Shown: piece by piece, positions 41,953-52,176 of the stretch | How the letters are laid out: every line of letters starts with the position of its first letter | How positions within the stretch are numbered: position 1 is the first letter of the stretch | DNA from: an uncultured Roseicyclus sp. | GTDB taxonomy: Bacteria; Pseudomonadota; Alphaproteobacteria; Rhodobacterales; Rhodobacteraceae | DNA: 64,000 bases | NCBI GenBank assembly: GCA_947491935.1 | Contig: CANLLF010000002.1 | Coordinates: forward strand, 186,001-250,000 | Direction of reading: 5' to 3' | The notes under the pieces: model-generated | The model's database searches: none | What the model was told of the DNA's origin: nothing | The model's input: only the letters and a program-made list of their open reading frames with translations | Made by a program: the position numbers and the translations under genes

Positions 41953-43509
41953 TCAGCCCTCCTCGCCGGGATCAATGACTGCGGCGACGTACCCATCGCG
42001 ATCGAAAAGCTGCTCGGAAGTGTCTCCCAGATAAGCCGAGACAGGGCCCGCGAAAGCGGCAAGCCCGGCCAGCACGGCCAAGGCCGCCATGGTGGGTGCG
42101 ATCTGCAACGCCGTTGCTTTGGGCTGAGGTGGGGGTGCTGCGTGAACGGTGATCTCGTCGGGGTTCAGAGTCGGTTCGGGCTCGGGCGTCGCGGTGGATT
42201 TCCAGAACAGCGCAGAGCCCGCGCGGGCGAACCCGACGATGGTGAGAAGTGATCCCGCCAGGATAGCGGACCAGGCCCAGGCCATTGAGCCAGGCTCCCG
42301 CAGCGCGTCTAGGACGAGGAGTTTGCCGAGAAACCCGCTGAGTGGTGGCATCCCTGCCATGCCAATAGCGGCGGCGAAAAAGAGTGCGGCGAAAAGGCCG
42401 TTCTGAACGGTCGCGGGGGCTGGCGTTAGCGTGTCTGCAGCGCGTTGTGTGACCACCAGATCGGCGATCAGGAACAGGCAGGCGGCGGCGAAGGTGGAAT
42501 GCACCATGTAGTAGAGCGCGGCGGAGGTTGCGATTGGTGAAAACGCTGCGACGGCCACCAGAAGGGTTCCCATCGAGCCCACAACCGAAAAGGCGATTAG
42601 CGGCATGAGGCGCCGTGCGGCGAGCACGCCGAAGGCGCCGATTGCGATGGTCACGATGGCGGCGGGGAAGAGCCATGTGGCGGCCAGCCCTTCTGTCCCC
42701 GGAATGCCCGGGCCAAAGGCCGTCGTATGGACGCGCAAAATGGCGTAGGCGCCGACTTTCGTCATGATCGCGAAGAGCGCCGCCACGGGCGCGGGCGCGT
42801 TGGCATAGGTGGCGGGCAACCAGAATTGCACCGGGAAGAGGGCCGCCTTCACCGCGAAGACGATCATCAGAAGGATCACAGCGACCCGGACAAGAGCGGC
42901 CTCTTCGGCGGGAATCTCGGCCACGCGCACCGCGAGATCGGCGATGTTCAGGGTGCCGGTCGAGGCATAGAGCGTGCCGAGCGCGAACAGGAACAGGGTG
43001 GAGCCAGCAAGGTTCATGACCACGTATTGCAGACCCGCGCGCATGCGTTCGCGCCCGCCGGAATGGATCATCAGACCGTAGGATGCGATCAGCAGCACCT
43101 CGAAAAACACGAACAGGTTGAAGACGTCACCGGTCAGGAACGCGCCGCAGATCCCCATCAGTTGAAACTGGAACAGCGCATGGAAATGCCGCCCGCGGGC
43201 GTCCCAGCCGGTTGCGATGGCGTGGATCAGAACAATCAGCGCAAGCGTGGCCGTCAGCAGCACCATGAGCGCCGACAGGCGGTCGAGCACCAGGACAATC
43301 CCGAAGGGGGCGGGCCAATCGCCGAGGCGATAGACGTGGGTGGTGCCATCCGCGGCAAGGGTGGTCAGCCCGATGGCAATGGCAAAAAGCGCCAGCGTGC
43401 CCGCCAGTGATGCGGTCCGCGCCAGCGGCATGTCGTAGCGCATGACAAAACCGATCAGCGGCGCAAGGATGGCCGGGAGGAAGACCGGCAGAATGATCCA
43501 ATGCATCAT
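41953..43509 (-). CDS. mrpD: Na+/H+ antiporter subunit MrpD
   Basis: The 518-residue protein has about 14 helices and is a proton-pumping subunit related to complex I NuoM/N. It shows the conserved Glu-bearing helix (FVFFEVLLIASYGLMI), Lys in FAVKAALFPVQFWLPATYANAPAPVAALFAIMTKVGAYAILRV, and the His/Lys helix YYMVHSTFAAACLFL. The start at 43509 gives an ATGA overlap with mrpC. A Pro/Glu-rich loop near residue 455 before the last helix is somewhat long. Confidence 0.95.
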   Translation of the reverse strand: MMHWIILPVFLPAILAPLIGFVMRYDMPLARTASLAGTLALFAIAIGLTTLAADGTTHVYRLGDWPAPFGIVLVLDRLSALMVLLTATLALIVLIHAIATGWDARGRHFHALFQFQLMGICGAFLTGDVFNLFVFFEVLLIASYGLMIHSGGRERMRAGLQYVVMNLAGSTLFLFALGTLYASTGTLNIADLAVRVAEIPAEEAALVRVAVILLMIVFAVKAALFPVQFWLPATYANAPAPVAALFAIMTKVGAYAILRVHTTAFGPGIPGTEGLAATWLFPAAIVTIAIGAFGVLAARRLMPLIAFSVVGSMGTLLVAVAAFSPIATSAALYYMVHSTFAAACLFLIADLVVTQRAADTLTPAPATVQNGLFAALFFAAAIGMAGMPPLSGFLGKLLVLDALREPGSMAWAWSAILAGSLLTIVGFARAGSALFWKSTATPEPEPTLNPDEITVHAAPPPQPKATALQIAPTMAALAVLAGLAAFAGPVSAYLGDTSEQLFDRDGYVAAVIDPGEEG

Positions 43510-43859
43510 GCCTGCGGACCCTTCTCGTCATCTTGCTGCTCGATATCGATCTGGTCGGTCTCGGCTTCAAGAAACGCGCCAAGCCCGATCATCACCAGAA
43601 CCGCCGTCATCCCGAAGGAGATCACGATCGCCGTCAGGACAAGGGCCTGGGGCAGGGGGTCGGTGTAGGTTGCCTCGCCATAGCGCGACAGGATCGGCGA
43701 TTGGTCGATGGCCAGGCGCCCGCTCGCGAACAGAAACACGTTCACGGCGTAGGACAGGAGCGCGAGGCCGAGGATCACTGGAAACGTCCTCAGCCGCAGC
43801 AGGAGGTAGACCCCTCCGGCCGTGAGGACGGCAATCGTGCTGGCGACGATCATTTCCAT
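43506..43859 (-). CDS. mrpC: Na+/H+ antiporter subunit MrpC
   Basis: The 117-residue protein has three helices and is related to NuoK. It contains GGVYLLLRLRTFPVILGLALLSYAVNVFLFASGR and DPLPQALVLTAIVISFGMTAVLVMI, including the conserved DPLPQALVLTAIVI signature. ATG 43859 lies 1 base after the mrpA stop; ATG 43853 is also possible. Confidence 0.94.
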   Translation of the reverse strand: MEMIVASTIAVLTAGGVYLLLRLRTFPVILGLALLSYAVNVFLFASGRLAIDQSPILSRYGEATYTDPLPQALVLTAIVISFGMTAVLVMIGLGAFLEAETDQIDIEQQDDEKGPQA

Positions 43860-43860
43860 C

Positions 43861-46722
43861 TCAGGTCTCCGTCTTGGCGTCAGTGACCTGTTCGCCGGGG
43901 TCGTAATCCATGGGCTCGACATTCACTGTCGCCCCCGCAAAGCGCGCGATCCGCGACAGGCTGTAAAGCATCAGCATGACCGCCCCGAGGACCGTCAGGA
44001 ACACGCCGAGATCGAAGAGCATGGCCGTGGCAAGCTCGAATTCCTCGATAGGGGGCAGGTGCACATAGGTGTAGGCGCTGGTCAGGAACGGTTGGCCCGC
44101 AAGCCATGCACCGGCCCCCGTCAGCCCCGCGATGACGACGCCGAGGCCGATCATCGTGTGGTATTCGATCTTCTTGCGTTCCTGTGTCCAGGCAAAGCCG
44201 GACGCCATGTATTGCATCAGAAGCGCGATGGCGATCACTAGGCCCGCAACGAAGCCGCCCCCGGGCTCGTTATGGCCGCGCAGGAAGATGTAGATGCCCA
44301 CGACAACGACGATCGGCATCAGCACGCGGGTCACGACGACCATCATCAGCGGGTGCCTGTCACGCGACCGGTCCTGCGAATAGTCCATGTTCCGCAGCCG
44401 CCGTGCCGCCGGTCCATCCAGAAGGGCGTGCATCAGCGCGTAGATCACGAGGCCCGCGATCCCAAGGACGATGATCTCGCCATAGGTGTCATAGCCCCGG
44501 AAATCGACGAGGATCACGTTGACCACATTGGTGCCGCCGCCACCCTCATAGCTGTTTTCGATGTGGTAATCCGAGATCGTCTCGATGTCCCGCATCAGGA
44601 AGGCATAGGCCAGCGCACCCACACCGCTGCCCGCCGTCAGCGCGATAAACCCGTCACGTAGTTTGAGGCCGATCGGGCTTTCCCTGGGCGTGATCTTCGG
44701 CATGAAATGCAGCGCCAGAAGGAGCAGCATGATCGTGACCGTCTCAACGGAGATCTGCGTCAGCGCCAGATCAGGGGCGGAGAGGTAGGCAAAGCCCGCC
44801 GAGATGGACAGGCCGATGATCCCGATCAGAACCAGCGCCCGGAACCGATGATGATGCATGATCACGACCGAAGCGGTTGCCACGATCAGCATCACCCAGA
44901 CCACGGCGATGACCGGCGGCACGGGAAGGAGCCCTCGGGTGGGGGCCGATAGCCCGCTGCCGGAATAGGCGATCCATCCCAGCACGACGGACGTTACGGT
45001 GAGAATCGCGAGGTAGCGGCTTATCGCGCCGTTATGGCTGGTCTCGGTGATCCCGCGCGCCAAGGAGGCAAGAGCCGCTACCAACCGGTCAAAGATCGCC
45101 TTCGCCTCCGGGCGCGGAGCCACGTTCCAGACACGCGCGAGCGGGCCGTGCAGCGACAACAGGACAGCGCCGCCAACCACCGCGATGATGGACATCCAGA
45201 GCGCGGGGGTAACACCGTGCCAGAGCTTCAGATGCGGGTGCAGGTCCGCCCCGGTCACAGCATTCGCGGCGGCAGTCACAAGACCCTCCGCCAGGAACGG
45301 CGCGACGCCAATCACCACGACGAGCACGACCAGAAGCGCAGGTGCGGCCCACATGCCGAACGGCGGGTCATGGGGGGCAGCGGGGTAATCGTCACGCTTG
45401 GGGCCAAAGAAGACATGAACCACGAAGCGGAAGGAATAGGCCACCGACAGGAGCGCGCCGATTGTAGCGGCAACGGGGACGGCGTAGTGGCTCCCGAGCC
45501 AGTCGGTATGGGAGGCCTCCTCCAGCATCATTTCCTTGGACAGGAACCCGTTGAGTAACGGGATGCCCGCCATCGACAAGGCCGCCAGCGTTCCGATCGC
45601 GAAGGTGATCGGCATCAGGTGCCGGAGCCCGCCGAGCCGTTTGATGTCCCTCGTGTGGGTCTCGTGATCCACGATGCCTGCAGTCATGAAGAGCGCGGCT
45701 TTGAACGTCAGGTGGTTGATGATGTGGAAAATGGCCGCCACCGCGGCGGCCGTGGTGCCAAAGCCCAGAAGCATTGTCAGAAGGCCCAGATGGCTGACCG
45801 TTGAAAAGGCCAGAAGCGCCTTCAGGTCATCCTTGAAAAGCGCGATCAGCGCACCGAGCACCATGGTTACGAGGCCGGTTGTGGTCACGATGTAGAACCA
45901 CGCATCCGTACCTGCCAGAACCGGCCACATCCGCGCCATCAGGAACACGCCCGCTTTCACCATCGTGGCCGAATGCAGATAGGCGCTGACCGGCGTCGGC
46001 GCGGCCATGGCGTGGGGCAGCCAGAAGTGAAACGGGAACTGCGCCGATTTCGTGAACGCGCCCAGAAGGATCAGGATCAGCGCGGGCAGATACCATTCGG
46101 ACGCCCGGATCGCGTCGCCCGCTTGCAAGATATCGGTCAGGTTATAGCTGCCCACGATGTTGCCGAGGATCAGCATGCCGCCGATCATCGCCAGCCCGCC
46201 GGAGCCTGTCACCGCAAGCGCCATGCGCGCGCCCTGGCGGCCCTCCGGCAAGTGCTTCCAATAGCCGATCAGCAGGAAGGAGGACAGCGACGTCAGCTCC
46301 CAGAACACCAGCAAAAGCAAGATGTTGTCGGAGATGACAATCCCAAGCATCGCACCCTGGAACATCAACAGATAGGTATAGAACTGCCCCATCGGATCCT
46401 CGCCCGAGAGGTAGAACCGGGCGTAGAGCGTGATCAGGAGGCCGACGCCGAGGATCATACCCGCGAACAAAAACCCCAGCCCGTCGAGGAAGAAAGACGC
46501 CGACAGGCCCAGTTGCGGCAGCCAGTCAACCTCTGCCTGGATCACCTCGCCGCGCAGGACTGCGGGTGCGAGTGTCATTAACAGGATAAGGGCCAGAATG
46601 GTCGGAACGGCGGTGAAGATCGCGCAGGCATTCCGCCCGGCCCGGATCATCAGCCCGGGCAAGAGCGCGCCCACAAACGGAAGCAGCGCAATATAGAAAA
46701 GCAGGTGGCCCCCGTCGGTCAT
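43861..46722 (-). CDS. mrpA: Na+/H+ antiporter fused subunits MrpA and MrpB
   Basis: The 953-residue protein is the large subunit. The first about 500 residues are NuoL-like with the conserved Glu/Lys helices (LLLLVFWELTSLSSFLLIGYW, KSAQFPFHFWLPHAMAAPTPVSAYLHSATMVKAG). A DUF4040 region follows, and from about residue 778 an MrpB/MnhB domain is fused at the C-terminus (RVLMPIVVVVGIYIFLRGHNEPGGGFVAGL). No separate mrpB exists, so this is the six-gene group-2 Mrp arrangement. ATG 46722 with AGGGAC upstream is preferred; the frame is open upstream without homology. Confidence 0.95.
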   Translation of the reverse strand: MTDGGHLLFYIALLPFVGALLPGLMIRAGRNACAIFTAVPTILALILLMTLAPAVLRGEVIQAEVDWLPQLGLSASFFLDGLGFLFAGMILGVGLLITLYARFYLSGEDPMGQFYTYLLMFQGAMLGIVISDNILLLLVFWELTSLSSFLLIGYWKHLPEGRQGARMALAVTGSGGLAMIGGMLILGNIVGSYNLTDILQAGDAIRASEWYLPALILILLGAFTKSAQFPFHFWLPHAMAAPTPVSAYLHSATMVKAGVFLMARMWPVLAGTDAWFYIVTTTGLVTMVLGALIALFKDDLKALLAFSTVSHLGLLTMLLGFGTTAAAVAAIFHIINHLTFKAALFMTAGIVDHETHTRDIKRLGGLRHLMPITFAIGTLAALSMAGIPLLNGFLSKEMMLEEASHTDWLGSHYAVPVAATIGALLSVAYSFRFVVHVFFGPKRDDYPAAPHDPPFGMWAAPALLVVLVVVIGVAPFLAEGLVTAAANAVTGADLHPHLKLWHGVTPALWMSIIAVVGGAVLLSLHGPLARVWNVAPRPEAKAIFDRLVAALASLARGITETSHNGAISRYLAILTVTSVVLGWIAYSGSGLSAPTRGLLPVPPVIAVVWVMLIVATASVVIMHHHRFRALVLIGIIGLSISAGFAYLSAPDLALTQISVETVTIMLLLLALHFMPKITPRESPIGLKLRDGFIALTAGSGVGALAYAFLMRDIETISDYHIENSYEGGGGTNVVNVILVDFRGYDTYGEIIVLGIAGLVIYALMHALLDGPAARRLRNMDYSQDRSRDRHPLMMVVVTRVLMPIVVVVGIYIFLRGHNEPGGGFVAGLVIAIALLMQYMASGFAWTQERKKIEYHTMIGLGVVIAGLTGAGAWLAGQPFLTSAYTYVHLPPIEEFELATAMLFDLGVFLTVLGAVMLMLYSLSRIARFAGATVNVEPMDYDPGEQVTDAKTET

Positions 46723-46999
46723 TGTCCGTCCCTGTGACACGTTTGTTGCACATGGATAACGACAGGGGCGCAAGCTGTAAAACACAGCCTTGTCCGTCAT
46801 GTAGGACCGTTTGACGCGCAATGCCCCCGAATGGACGTTTCCCAGGGTGATTGCGGAGCATCGGCAGGGCTGGCGGGTGGGATCGCGCACCCGGGATACG
46901 TCGGCAAGAATTCAACAAACTCCGTGCAAAACGAAATCGACGCTTTGGCTGTTACACAACGGTGCTAGGCTCATTCGAGTCACCAGGGGAGTTCACACC

Positions 47000-48964
47000 A
47001 TGCCAATCCTTCTTGATCGCCGCGGCTTTCTTGCCGCTTCTGCGGGCGCGAGCCTGATCGCGCTGCACCCGTTCTCCGCCCGCGCGCAGGCCGGGCAGGC
47101 CCACCTGCGCATCATGGAAACGACGGATGTGCATGTGCATGTCTTCCCCTACGATTATTACGGGGATCGGCCCGTCGATACCGTGGGCCTCGCGCGGACA
47201 GCCAGCCTGATTCAGGGCGTGCGGGATGAGGCGACAAATTCGCTGCTGCTCGACAACGGCGATTTCCTACAGGGCAATCCGATGGGCGACTACATGGCCT
47301 ATGAGCGCGGTATGTCCGAGGGTGACAGCCACCCGATCATCGCCGCGATGAATACCCTGGGGTTCGATGCCTCGACCGTTGGCAATCATGAATTCAACTA
47401 CGGCCTCGATTTCCTGATGAACTCGCTCGCCGGGTCCGGGTTTCCGGTGGTCTGCGCAAACGTGGCGCGTGAGATGGGCGCGTCTCCGACCGAAGATACG
47501 ACGCTGCTGCCGCCCTACGTGATCCTCGAACGGGAGATCACCGATGGCGCGGGCGACACGCATCCGATCCGTATCGGCATCATCGGCTTTGTGCCGCCCC
47601 AGATCATGACATGGGATCGCCGCCACCTTGAGGGCAACGTGATGGCCCGCGATATCGTGGAGACGGCGCGGGCCTATGTTCCGCAGATGCGGGAGGAGGG
47701 CGCGGAGTTGATCATCGCGCTTTCGCATTCCGGCATCGGGGCCGCCGATCATGTTGACGGTATGGAAAACGCCTCCGTTCCGCTGGCGGCCCTGGACGGG
47801 ATCGATGCCATCCTGACGGGCCACCATCACCTCGTTTTCCCGGGGCCGGATTACGCCGGGACGCCCGGCGTGGATGTGGAGGCCGGGACGATCATGGGCA
47901 CGCCCGCCGTCATGGCCGGGTTCTGGGGCAGCCATATGGGCCTCGTCGACCTGATGCTGGAGCGCGACGGCAACAGTTGGCGCATCGCCAGCCATATGTC
48001 CGAGGCGCGGCCGATTGCCCGCCGCGAGGAAGATCGCTCCGTCACAGCGCTGGTCGAGAGCGCGCCGGACGTGCTGGCCTCGGTTCAGGAGGAGCACGAC
48101 GCGACGCTGGATTACGTGCGCCGCGCGGTGGGGGAGACAGATGCGCCACTCCATAGCTACTTCGCTCTGGTGGCCGATGACCCGTCGGTCCAGATCGTCT
48201 CGAACGCGCAGACTTGGTATATCGAGCAGATGATGGCCGGCACCGCGAACGAGGGCTTGCCGATCCTGTCGGCGGCGGCACCGTTCAAGGCAGGCGGCCG
48301 CGGTGGCCCGGAATACTTCACCGATGTTCCCGCGGGCGATGTGGCGATCCGCAACGTAGCCGACCTCTACCTCTATCCCAACACCGTAAGGGCCGTGCGG
48401 ATCACCGGCGCGGATGTGCGCGAATGGCTGGAGCGCAGCGCAGGCATGTTCAACCAGATCACGCCCGGTGAGGCCGATCAGGTGCTCTTGAACCCCGATT
48501 TCCCGTCTTACAATTTCGACGTGATCGACGGCGTCAGCTACCAGATCGATCTGAGTCAGCCGTCGCGTTACAACAACGATGGCGAGGTGGTGAACGCGGA
48601 CGCCCACCGGATCGTCAATCTGACTTATGGTGGCGCACCGATTGATCCGGATCAGGAATTCATCGTGGCCACCAACAATTACCGCGCAGGCGGCGGGGGC
48701 AATTTCCCCGGCGCATCCCCGGATACCGTGATTTTCGAGGGGCCCGATACCAACCGCGACGTCATCGTGCGCTACATCGTCGATCGGGGCACGATCAGTC
48801 CCTCGGCCGATGCCAACTGGACCTTCGCACCGATGGCCGACACTACCGTCCTTTTCGATACCGGACCGGCGGCCGAGGCGTTTATCGATTCCGTTGAAGG
48901 CGTCAGCATCGAGCCCGCCGGCGATGGCCCAGACGGTTTCGCCCGCTATCGCATCACGCTGTAA
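47000..48964 (+). CDS. cpdB: Periplasmic 2',3'-cyclic-nucleotide 2'-phosphodiesterase/3'-nucleotidase
   Basis: The 654-residue metallophosphoesterase has a Tat-like leader ([26 protein letters not shown]). Metal-site motifs are in order: TTDVHVHVF (DxH), [13 protein letters not shown] (GD), [11 protein letters not shown] (GNHE), ALSHSG and LTGHHH. A 5'-nucleotidase C-terminal domain follows (residues about 350-630). It releases phosphate and nucleosides from periplasmic nucleotides. ATG 47000 with AGGGGAG is chosen since it gives the signal peptide. It is divergent from mrpA. Confidence 0.9.
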   Translation: MPILLDRRGFLAASAGASLIALHPFSARAQAGQAHLRIMETTDVHVHVFPYDYYGDRPVDTVGLARTASLIQGVRDEATNSLLLDNGDFLQGNPMGDYMAYERGMSEGDSHPIIAAMNTLGFDASTVGNHEFNYGLDFLMNSLAGSGFPVVCANVAREMGASPTEDTTLLPPYVILEREITDGAGDTHPIRIGIIGFVPPQIMTWDRRHLEGNVMARDIVETARAYVPQMREEGAELIIALSHSGIGAADHVDGMENASVPLAALDGIDAILTGHHHLVFPGPDYAGTPGVDVEAGTIMGTPAVMAGFWGSHMGLVDLMLERDGNSWRIASHMSEARPIARREEDRSVTALVESAPDVLASVQEEHDATLDYVRRAVGETDAPLHSYFALVADDPSVQIVSNAQTWYIEQMMAGTANEGLPILSAAAPFKAGGRGGPEYFTDVPAGDVAIRNVADLYLYPNTVRAVRITGADVREWLERSAGMFNQITPGEADQVLLNPDFPSYNFDVIDGVSYQIDLSQPSRYNNDGEVVNADAHRIVNLTYGGAPIDPDQEFIVATNNYRAGGGGNFPGASPDTVIFEGPDTNRDVIVRYIVDRGTISPSADANWTFAPMADTTVLFDTGPAAEAFIDSVEGVSIEPAGDGPDGFARYRITL

Positions 48965-48990
48965 GCAGGCGCGCCAATCGGAAACCATCA

Positions 48991-49017
48991 AGGGAAAGCC
49001 GGAGAACGGCTTTCCCT
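48991..49017. terminator. Hairpin after cpdB
   Basis: A perfect 10-bp stem AGGGAAAGCC/GGCTTTCCCT with a 7-base loop lies 26 bases past the cpdB stop. On the plus strand it is followed by A rather than T residues, so it is a possible stop or mRNA-end hairpin rather than a textbook terminator. It lies in the gap where cpdB and the convergent dehydrogenase gene end. Confidence 0.5.
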
Positions 49018-49102
49018 AAAAACGGTTCGGGTGTGGATCAGATCAGGATTGCGCGGGGCCGAGGGGGCGAGCCGTCAGGACGCTCGACTACATCTCCGAC
49101 GC

Positions 49103-51538
49103 CTACGACCGCAGGAGCGTGAAACCCGGATCGTAGGGTGACGGCGGGATGACCCGTGCAGGCACCAGCGCGCCGCACAGATCCAATTGCATCGTTGAGC
49201 CAATATCAGCGGCGCCATTATCCACAAAGGCATAGGCCAGGTTCTTGCCGACGCGATGCCCCCATTCGCCCGACGTGATCGTGCCGACAACCCGCCTGTC
49301 CCGCATCAGGGAAGCGCCGCCATGGGCCGGCGCGTGGGTCGCCTCGATTTCGAGGGTGACAAGGCGTTTTCTGGGCCTGGCTTCCCGGCGCTCACGCAAG
49401 ACATCGCGGCCGATGAACGGGCCCTTGTCCAGTTTCACGAAACGGCCCAATCCGGTCTCGAACGGGTCGTATTCCGTGATCAGGTCGGCCTTCCAATGCA
49501 GGAAGCCTTTCTCCATCCGCATCGAGTCCACCGCCCGCGCCCCGAAGAGTTGCAGGTCGTGGGCGCGGCCCGCCTCGCGCAGCGCCAGATAGGCGGCATG
49601 AAGCGATGCGTTCGGGACGTGGAGTTCATAGGCCAGTTCGCCGGAGAAGCTCACGCCCATCACCGTTGCAGGTGCAAAACCGAAGAAGCATTCGCGGACC
49701 GACAGCCATGGGAATGCATCCTTTGACCAATCGCCCCGCGCGCAGGCCGACAGAACGTCGCGGGACTTCGGCCCGGCCAGCACGAGGATTGTCTGATCGT
49801 TTGTCAGGCTGCGGAATTGCACATCCTCGCCGTCCCTAAGATGCGCCGAAAGCCAGTCCATGTCGTGCAATTCGGAGGTCGCCGCAGAGCCGTACCAGAT
49901 GCGCGCCGGGCCGCGATCGGAGGCGGGCAGGTTGGCGATTGTCGCCTCGCCCTTCACCATACCTTGGTGGTTCAGCAGGTAGCCAAGGCCGACGCGCCCA
50001 TCACGCCTCGTCACCGTGCCGCAAAACATCCGGTCGAGAAACTCATGCCTGTCCGCCCCGGTGATCTCGATGCGGTTGAATCCGTTGACCTCACACAGGC
50101 CGACATTCTTCTGCACATTGCGCACCTCTGCGGCCACCAGATCGAACGTCTCGTCAAAATCGAAACCGAGTGTCGGATGAAACTCTGGTGCGGGCTTGAT
50201 GTAATCCACCCGTTCCCATCCATTCACCACGGTAAACTCCGCCCCCTCGGCGGCAAGGATCGGCGTCAGGGGTGTGGTTTTCGCGGGGCGCCCGGCGGGG
50301 CGATGTTCGTGGGGGAAATGGAAGCGGAATTCGTTCTGGTAATCTTCGATGGCCTTGAGCGCGGTCAGTTCGACATTGGCATGCCCGGTAAAGCGGCGCG
50401 GATCGAGGCACCAGGTATCATAGCAGGCCTCGCCATGGACGATCTGCTGCGCCAGAAGCCAGCCGTGGCCGCCCCCTTCGCCCACACCAGCCCGCAGGCC
50501 GATGATGCAATAGGCATTGCGCTTGCCGGGGACGGGTCCCACCAGTGGTGCGCCGTCAATCGTGTAGGTGATCGGGCCGTTGACGATCCGCTTGATGCCG
50601 GCCTCGGCCAATACCGGCATTCGCGCGAACGCGCCGTCCAGCACATCCATCACGCGGTCCAGATCGTCCGGGCAGAGATCGTTGGCGAAACTCGGGCTGA
50701 TCCCATCCAGCCCCCAGGTCTTGCAATGCTGTTCGTAGAACCCGACCAGAAGGCCATTCTTTTCCTGACGCGCGTAATAGTCCGAGATCGGGCAGCGCAG
50801 CAGTGGGATCCGATGCCCGGCCTCGGCAATGGCGGGGATGTCGTCGGTGATGAAATACTGGTGTTCCATCGAGGCAACGGGGTGGTGCACATTCATCATC
50901 GCGCCCACTTCGTTCACCCGGTAGCCGCCGGCGTTCACAACGATGTCCGCGTCGACGGAGCCCTTGTCCGTCTCCACCGTCCAGGTGTCATCGCGGTGCT
51001 GTTTCAGGGCAGTGACATTCGTGTGGCGGTAAACCTCCGCCCCGGCCTTGCGGGCGTGGAAGGCGAGCGCCTGGCACAGTTGCGCGGGATCGATATCGCC
51101 GTCCTCGCCGTCCCAAAGCCCGCCCAAAAGGTTGTCGGTCGAGATCAACGGATGCCGCCGGGCGCATTCCTCGGCGTCGAGGATCTCGAAGTCCACATCC
51201 ATCCCCCGCGCCATGGAGGCGAAGTGGCGATAGCCTTGCATCTGCGCCTCCGTGTTGGCCAGCCGGATCCCGCCATCGCCGTGGTGGTAGCCCACCGGAT
51301 AATCAGGATCATCGCGCAGCTTCTTGTAGAGGGAGATGGAATGGCTTTTCAGGCCCACCATCGTCTGATTCATGCCGAAGTTCGTCACCTGCGCGGCGGA
51401 GTGCCATGTGGTCCCCGACGTCAGCTCGTCCCGCTCGATCAGGACCACATCCGACCAGCCTTCTTCCGTCAGGTGGTAGAGGGTGGAACACCCGGCAATA
51501 CCGCCCCCAATGACGGCAACTTTCGTGCGTGATTTCAT
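49103..51538 (-). CDS. FAD-dependent dimethylglycine/sarcosine dehydrogenase-like enzyme with GcvT domain
   Basis: The 811-residue two-part enzyme has an N-terminal DAO-type FAD domain with VIGGGIAGCS at residues 9-18 and the GTTWHSAAQV segment typical of DMGDH. The C-terminal half (from about residue 430) is a GcvT/aminomethyltransferase domain that usually passes a methyl or methylene group to tetrahydrofolate. Such enzymes oxidatively demethylate dimethylglycine, sarcosine or similar N-methyl amines. It is the last minus-strand gene of the hydantoinase cluster. ATG 51538 starts just before the FAD loop; an upstream in-frame ATG (51637) would add 33 unsupported residues. Confidence 0.9.
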   Translation of the reverse strand: MKSRTKVAVIGGGIAGCSTLYHLTEEGWSDVVLIERDELTSGTTWHSAAQVTNFGMNQTMVGLKSHSISLYKKLRDDPDYPVGYHHGDGGIRLANTEAQMQGYRHFASMARGMDVDFEILDAEECARRHPLISTDNLLGGLWDGEDGDIDPAQLCQALAFHARKAGAEVYRHTNVTALKQHRDDTWTVETDKGSVDADIVVNAGGYRVNEVGAMMNVHHPVASMEHQYFITDDIPAIAEAGHRIPLLRCPISDYYARQEKNGLLVGFYEQHCKTWGLDGISPSFANDLCPDDLDRVMDVLDGAFARMPVLAEAGIKRIVNGPITYTIDGAPLVGPVPGKRNAYCIIGLRAGVGEGGGHGWLLAQQIVHGEACYDTWCLDPRRFTGHANVELTALKAIEDYQNEFRFHFPHEHRPAGRPAKTTPLTPILAAEGAEFTVVNGWERVDYIKPAPEFHPTLGFDFDETFDLVAAEVRNVQKNVGLCEVNGFNRIEITGADRHEFLDRMFCGTVTRRDGRVGLGYLLNHQGMVKGEATIANLPASDRGPARIWYGSAATSELHDMDWLSAHLRDGEDVQFRSLTNDQTILVLAGPKSRDVLSACARGDWSKDAFPWLSVRECFFGFAPATVMGVSFSGELAYELHVPNASLHAAYLALREAGRAHDLQLFGARAVDSMRMEKGFLHWKADLITEYDPFETGLGRFVKLDKGPFIGRDVLRERREARPRKRLVTLEIEATHAPAHGGASLMRDRRVVGTITSGEWGHRVGKNLAYAFVDNGAADIGSTMQLDLCGALVPARVIPPSPYDPGFTLLRS

Positions 51539-51672
51539 GTGTGTTCCAATCAACCTGGCCAGCGAGTCGATCCCGACGTTCCAAGCACATTCCAATGTCA
51601 GCGTACGAAAATCATCGCGCGTCTCGTCATTCTTCAAAGAAGGGGGAGCGGGTAACCCACGTCAAGGCCGGG

Positions 51673-52176
51673 TTAGGCCTTGGCTTCCGGCGACATCTCG
51701 AAGGTCAGGAGGGCCGGAAGCAAAAGGCGATCAATATGGGCGAGGCGGGCAGCGGAATAATAGCCGGCGCTGTCCAGCATGTTGACCGTTCCAATGAAGC
51801 TTCCCCGCAGGAACAGAGGCAGGTTAACCACGGATCCAAGGCCGAGTGACGCGATCAAGTCGTGGTCCGGAAACACATCGGAGAATCCGTCCACCGAATT
51901 GGCGACGAATATCTTGCGTTGCGAGATCACCCGGTCGGTCCAGCGGTTCGGGATGATCTCCTTCAAGCCGGATAGCGGGTAATTCTTCGGGTCATTCGTA
52001 TAGATCCGGGCGGCGACGCCGCTTTCGGCCCGATCCATCCGAAAAATCGAGCACGAGAACAACTTGTGCCCGATGCTGGCGCGGCACAGCTCCTCCAACG
52101 CGGGAAACAGACTGGTCCAGCGCGTCGTGCGGACGGTTTCCTCGAAGCTTTGTAGGGGGGCCAGGTCATCACTCAA
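51673..52176 (-). CDS. Single-domain GAF protein
   Basis: The 167-residue soluble protein covers one GAF domain and little else (WTSLFPALEELCRASIGHKLFSCSIFRMD ... SVVNLPLFLRGSFIGTVNMLD). GAF domains bind small ligands or sense redox; with no output domain attached, this one may bind a pathway compound or control a partner. The start is a TTG at 52176, overlapping the M24 gene end by 8 bases; no in-frame ATG precedes the domain. It lies in the row GntR, M24, GAF, DMGDH-like. Confidence 0.8.
   Translation of the reverse strand: MSDDLAPLQSFEETVRTTRWTSLFPALEELCRASIGHKLFSCSIFRMDRAESGVAARIYTNDPKNYPLSGLKEIIPNRWTDRVISQRKIFVANSVDGFSDVFPDHDLIASLGLGSVVNLPLFLRGSFIGTVNMLDSAGYYSAARLAHIDRLLLPALLTFEMSPEAKA

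Noticed and set aside
47267-48991. 574-residue minus-strand open frame across cpdB
   Set aside because: It is antisense to a gene with complete metallophosphoesterase motifs; no ribosome site and no recognisable domains.
49817-51532. 571-residue plus-strand open frame across the FAD-GcvT gene
   Set aside because: It is an antisense shadow; the FAD and GcvT motifs are on the minus strand.
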